DNA of 6,678 nucleotides from an uncultured Litorilinea sp. (lineage in GTDB: Bacteria; Chloroflexota; Anaerolineae; Caldilineales; Caldilineaceae): NCBI GenBank assembly GCA_946885925.1, contig CAMPHP010000172.1, positions 1 through 6,678 of the forward strand, written 5' to 3'. Positions within the stretch are counted from its first letter, which is position 1; every line of letters begins with the position of its first letter. The notes beneath the pieces are model-generated. The model did not search any database. It saw only the letters and a list, made by a program, of their open reading frames with translations, and was not told the origin of the DNA. Below, piece after piece: positions 5,553-6,678 of this stretch. A program made the translations under genes and the position numbers.

Positions 5553-5574
5553 TTGGGAAAGATAGGGGCGAACA

Positions 5575-6378
5575 TCAGGAAACAGAGAAAGATGAGTACT
5601 CCACATAGGTCGCTAAGTACTGGCGAAGTTGCTGCCCCTTTGTGATCAACTCACCGCTTTCTAGTGCGTGTACTTCATAGAGCGCGATAAACTGCTTGTA
5701 GAGGTCAGGTAAGCCGAGGATTTCAACCAACTGCTTTTTCACCCATTTGTCGTAGGCAATCGGATAGACCTTCTTTGCAATAAAGAGGGCTTGAAGAAAT
5801 TCACGCGTGGCATCATAAAGTCGCTTAAATGCTTGGAAGTGCAACCCTCGATTGACATAGGGTTCAATATGCTCAATGTTGTTGTGGCAAAATTTGAGCG
5901 CCAGTTGCAACCGTTCCTGCCGTAGCGATTCCTCGTAGTAGGGTGTATACCTCGCCTTGGTTTGGGTAAAATAGCCTTCTCGTTCAAAGATCAGTCTTGA
6001 ATAGATAAAGGTATTGCCGATTTCCAATTCAAAGCTATCCGGCCCATCTGTCCACCCTCTTTCCTGTGGGATGATGATCGAATTGGCTGCATGGAGATCG
6101 ATGGCAAAGAAGCGCCCTACCTCTTGGCCCTGCTGTGCATAGATTTCCCGATTCAGAGCCTCTTCCACCGCACCCAGAATTTCTGCTTCTGGTGCGCCTT
6201 CCCTAAAGAAGACGTCGAAATCCAAATCGGAATCAAACGACCCTTCATTGCGCGCTGCCGATCCTGTGATGGTCAAGGCCAGGACACGTTTATCCCTGTG
6301 CAGGAGATCATACACAAGGTCATAGGCGCGTTGGTGAGTCGGAGTTGCTAGGAGTAGGTCGTCCGTATCCATACGCAT
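5575..6378 (-). CDS. Nucleotidyltransferase-fold protein with helical C-terminal domain
   Basis: This 267-residue protein belongs to the DNA polymerase beta-like nucleotidyltransferase superfamily. The N-terminal domain has the defining GS motif (G39-S40 in ITGSAARNEGS) followed by SDLDFD (50-55), with D51 and D53 as the metal-binding pair. A third carboxylate is likely D94 in FFAIDLH, so the active site looks intact. The C-terminal half (about 145-260) is predicted to be helical and resembles the substrate-binding domain of DUF4037-like and antibiotic-nucleotidyltransferase-like proteins, with the conserved-looking YDKWVKKQLVEILGLP (209-224). It may transfer a nucleotide to a small molecule or protein; I cannot assign the substrate, and I see no partner HEPN gene. 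ATG at 6378 is chosen over the ATG two codons later; AAAGG (6395-6391) is 12 nt upstream, slightly far. Its promoter is probably at 6442-6469. Confidence 0.85.
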   Translation of the reverse strand: MRMDTDDLLLATPTHQRAYDLVYDLLHRDKRVLALTITGSAARNEGSFDSDLDFDVFFREGAPEAEILGAVEEALNREIYAQQGQEVGRFFAIDLHAANSIIIPQERGWTDGPDSFELEIGNTFIYSRLIFEREGYFTQTKARYTPYYEESLRQERLQLALKFCHNNIEHIEPYVNRGLHFQAFKRLYDATREFLQALFIAKKVYPIAYDKWVKKQLVEILGLPDLYKQFIALYEVHALESGELITKGQQLRQYLATYVEYSSFSVS

Positions 6379-6430
6379 GGATAGTATTTTCCTTTGCTAT
6401 TGTGGATGCAAAAGCGCTGGTTGCCCGCCA

Positions 6431-6447
6431 TATATCTCGATGATATA
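6431..6447. promoter_or_regulatory. Inverted repeat overlapping the -10 of the nucleotidyltransferase promoter
   Basis: TATATC (6431-6436) and GATATA (6442-6447) are perfect inverse complements around TCGAT. The right half coincides with the proposed minus-strand -10 hexamer, a position where a dimeric repressor would block transcription. It is AT-rich, so chance is possible. Confidence 0.35.
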
Positions 6448-6469
6448 GTTTATTTGTGACTCTGTACAA
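6442..6469 (-). promoter_or_regulatory. Candidate promoter for the nucleotidyltransferase gene
   Basis: On the minus strand, TTGTAC (6469-6464) is followed after 16 bp by TATATC (6447-6442), each a four-of-six match to the sigma70 consensus. The leader would be about 55 nt. An 8-bp palindrome ACAATTGT (6466-6473) overlaps the -35 region. Confidence 0.45.
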
Positions 6470-6477
6470 TTGTTACA

Positions 6478-6678
6478 TCGAGTCTATATCCTCGTGAGGA
6501 TGAGCCGTTTAGCCCATTACGAGGCGACACCGCTGTGATTCTATCTGCTTCCAGTTGCAGCATTCCGCCCTGCAAGATAGTTCAGATGTTGTACGAATTC
6601 ATGCGAGTAACCGGTCATACTTATGAATAAGCCATTCCCGAAAGCTATTGCCAGGTTCTGTGGTGCATACATATGAGT
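6478..6678. other. Non-coding right end with alternative inverted repeats
   Basis: No gene can be supported beyond the nucleotidyltransferase promoter; together with that promoter and its leader, 6379-6678 is a 300-bp gene-free stretch. Two overlapping inverted repeats stand out: ATCCTC-GT-GAGGAT (6488-6501), and CCTCGT (6490-6495) with ACGAGG (6519-6524), which cannot form at the same time. From 6525 to the edge I see nothing definite. An ATG at 6673 lies too close to the edge to judge. Confidence 0.4.

Noticed and set aside
6450..6563. 37-residue minus-strand frame near the right end
   Set aside because: No SD, no family resemblance, and it runs into the nucleotidyltransferase promoter.

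Overview
The window reads as a stretch of bacterial chromosome of moderate GC content. Its protein-coding genes have ordinary bacterial promoters and mostly recognisable Shine-Dalgarno (SD) sites. Nothing fixes the taxon. The RsgA with a charged N-terminal extension, the DUF433-type remnant, the PPOX-class FMN protein and the DoeB-like deacylase would fit a free-living heterotroph such as a member of Chloroflexota, but that is a weak inference. There are no rRNA or tRNA genes, no CRISPR array and no identifiable insertion sequence.

Layout. 1-1221 (minus) is most of a two-domain sugar-type ABC transporter ATPase that runs off the left edge. Its likely promoter lies at 1468-1497, giving a leader of about 240 nt that holds a short hydrophobic reading frame. 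Back to back with it, at 1521-1777 (plus), is a compact candidate transcription unit: a TTGACA promoter, three exact 13-bp repeats, a hairpin, a strong SD with a 22-codon reading frame, and a clear intrinsic terminator. A second, related terminator-like hairpin follows at 1857-1888. Next is rsgA (1998-3251, plus), a ribosome-assembly GTPase with an unusual basic extension.

Three minus-strand genes follow: a DoeB/AstE-like zinc deacylase (3353-4360), a PPOX-class FMN-binding protein (4521-5150) and a nucleotidyltransferase-fold protein (5575-6378). Between the last two, on the plus strand, is a short decayed copy of a DUF433-type gene (about 5358-5552). The last 300 bases (6379-6678) hold the nucleotidyltransferase promoter and some inverted repeats, but no gene I can support.

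The genes do not form one pathway. The ABC ATPase probably heads an operon continuing to the left; rsgA is a housekeeping gene; the minus-strand genes look mostly independently transcribed. The most distinctive non-coding signals are the small peptide/RNA unit at 1521-1777 and the recurrence of short direct repeats with a 14-bp period upstream of three different genes (1917-1939, 4376-4401, 5162-5185).
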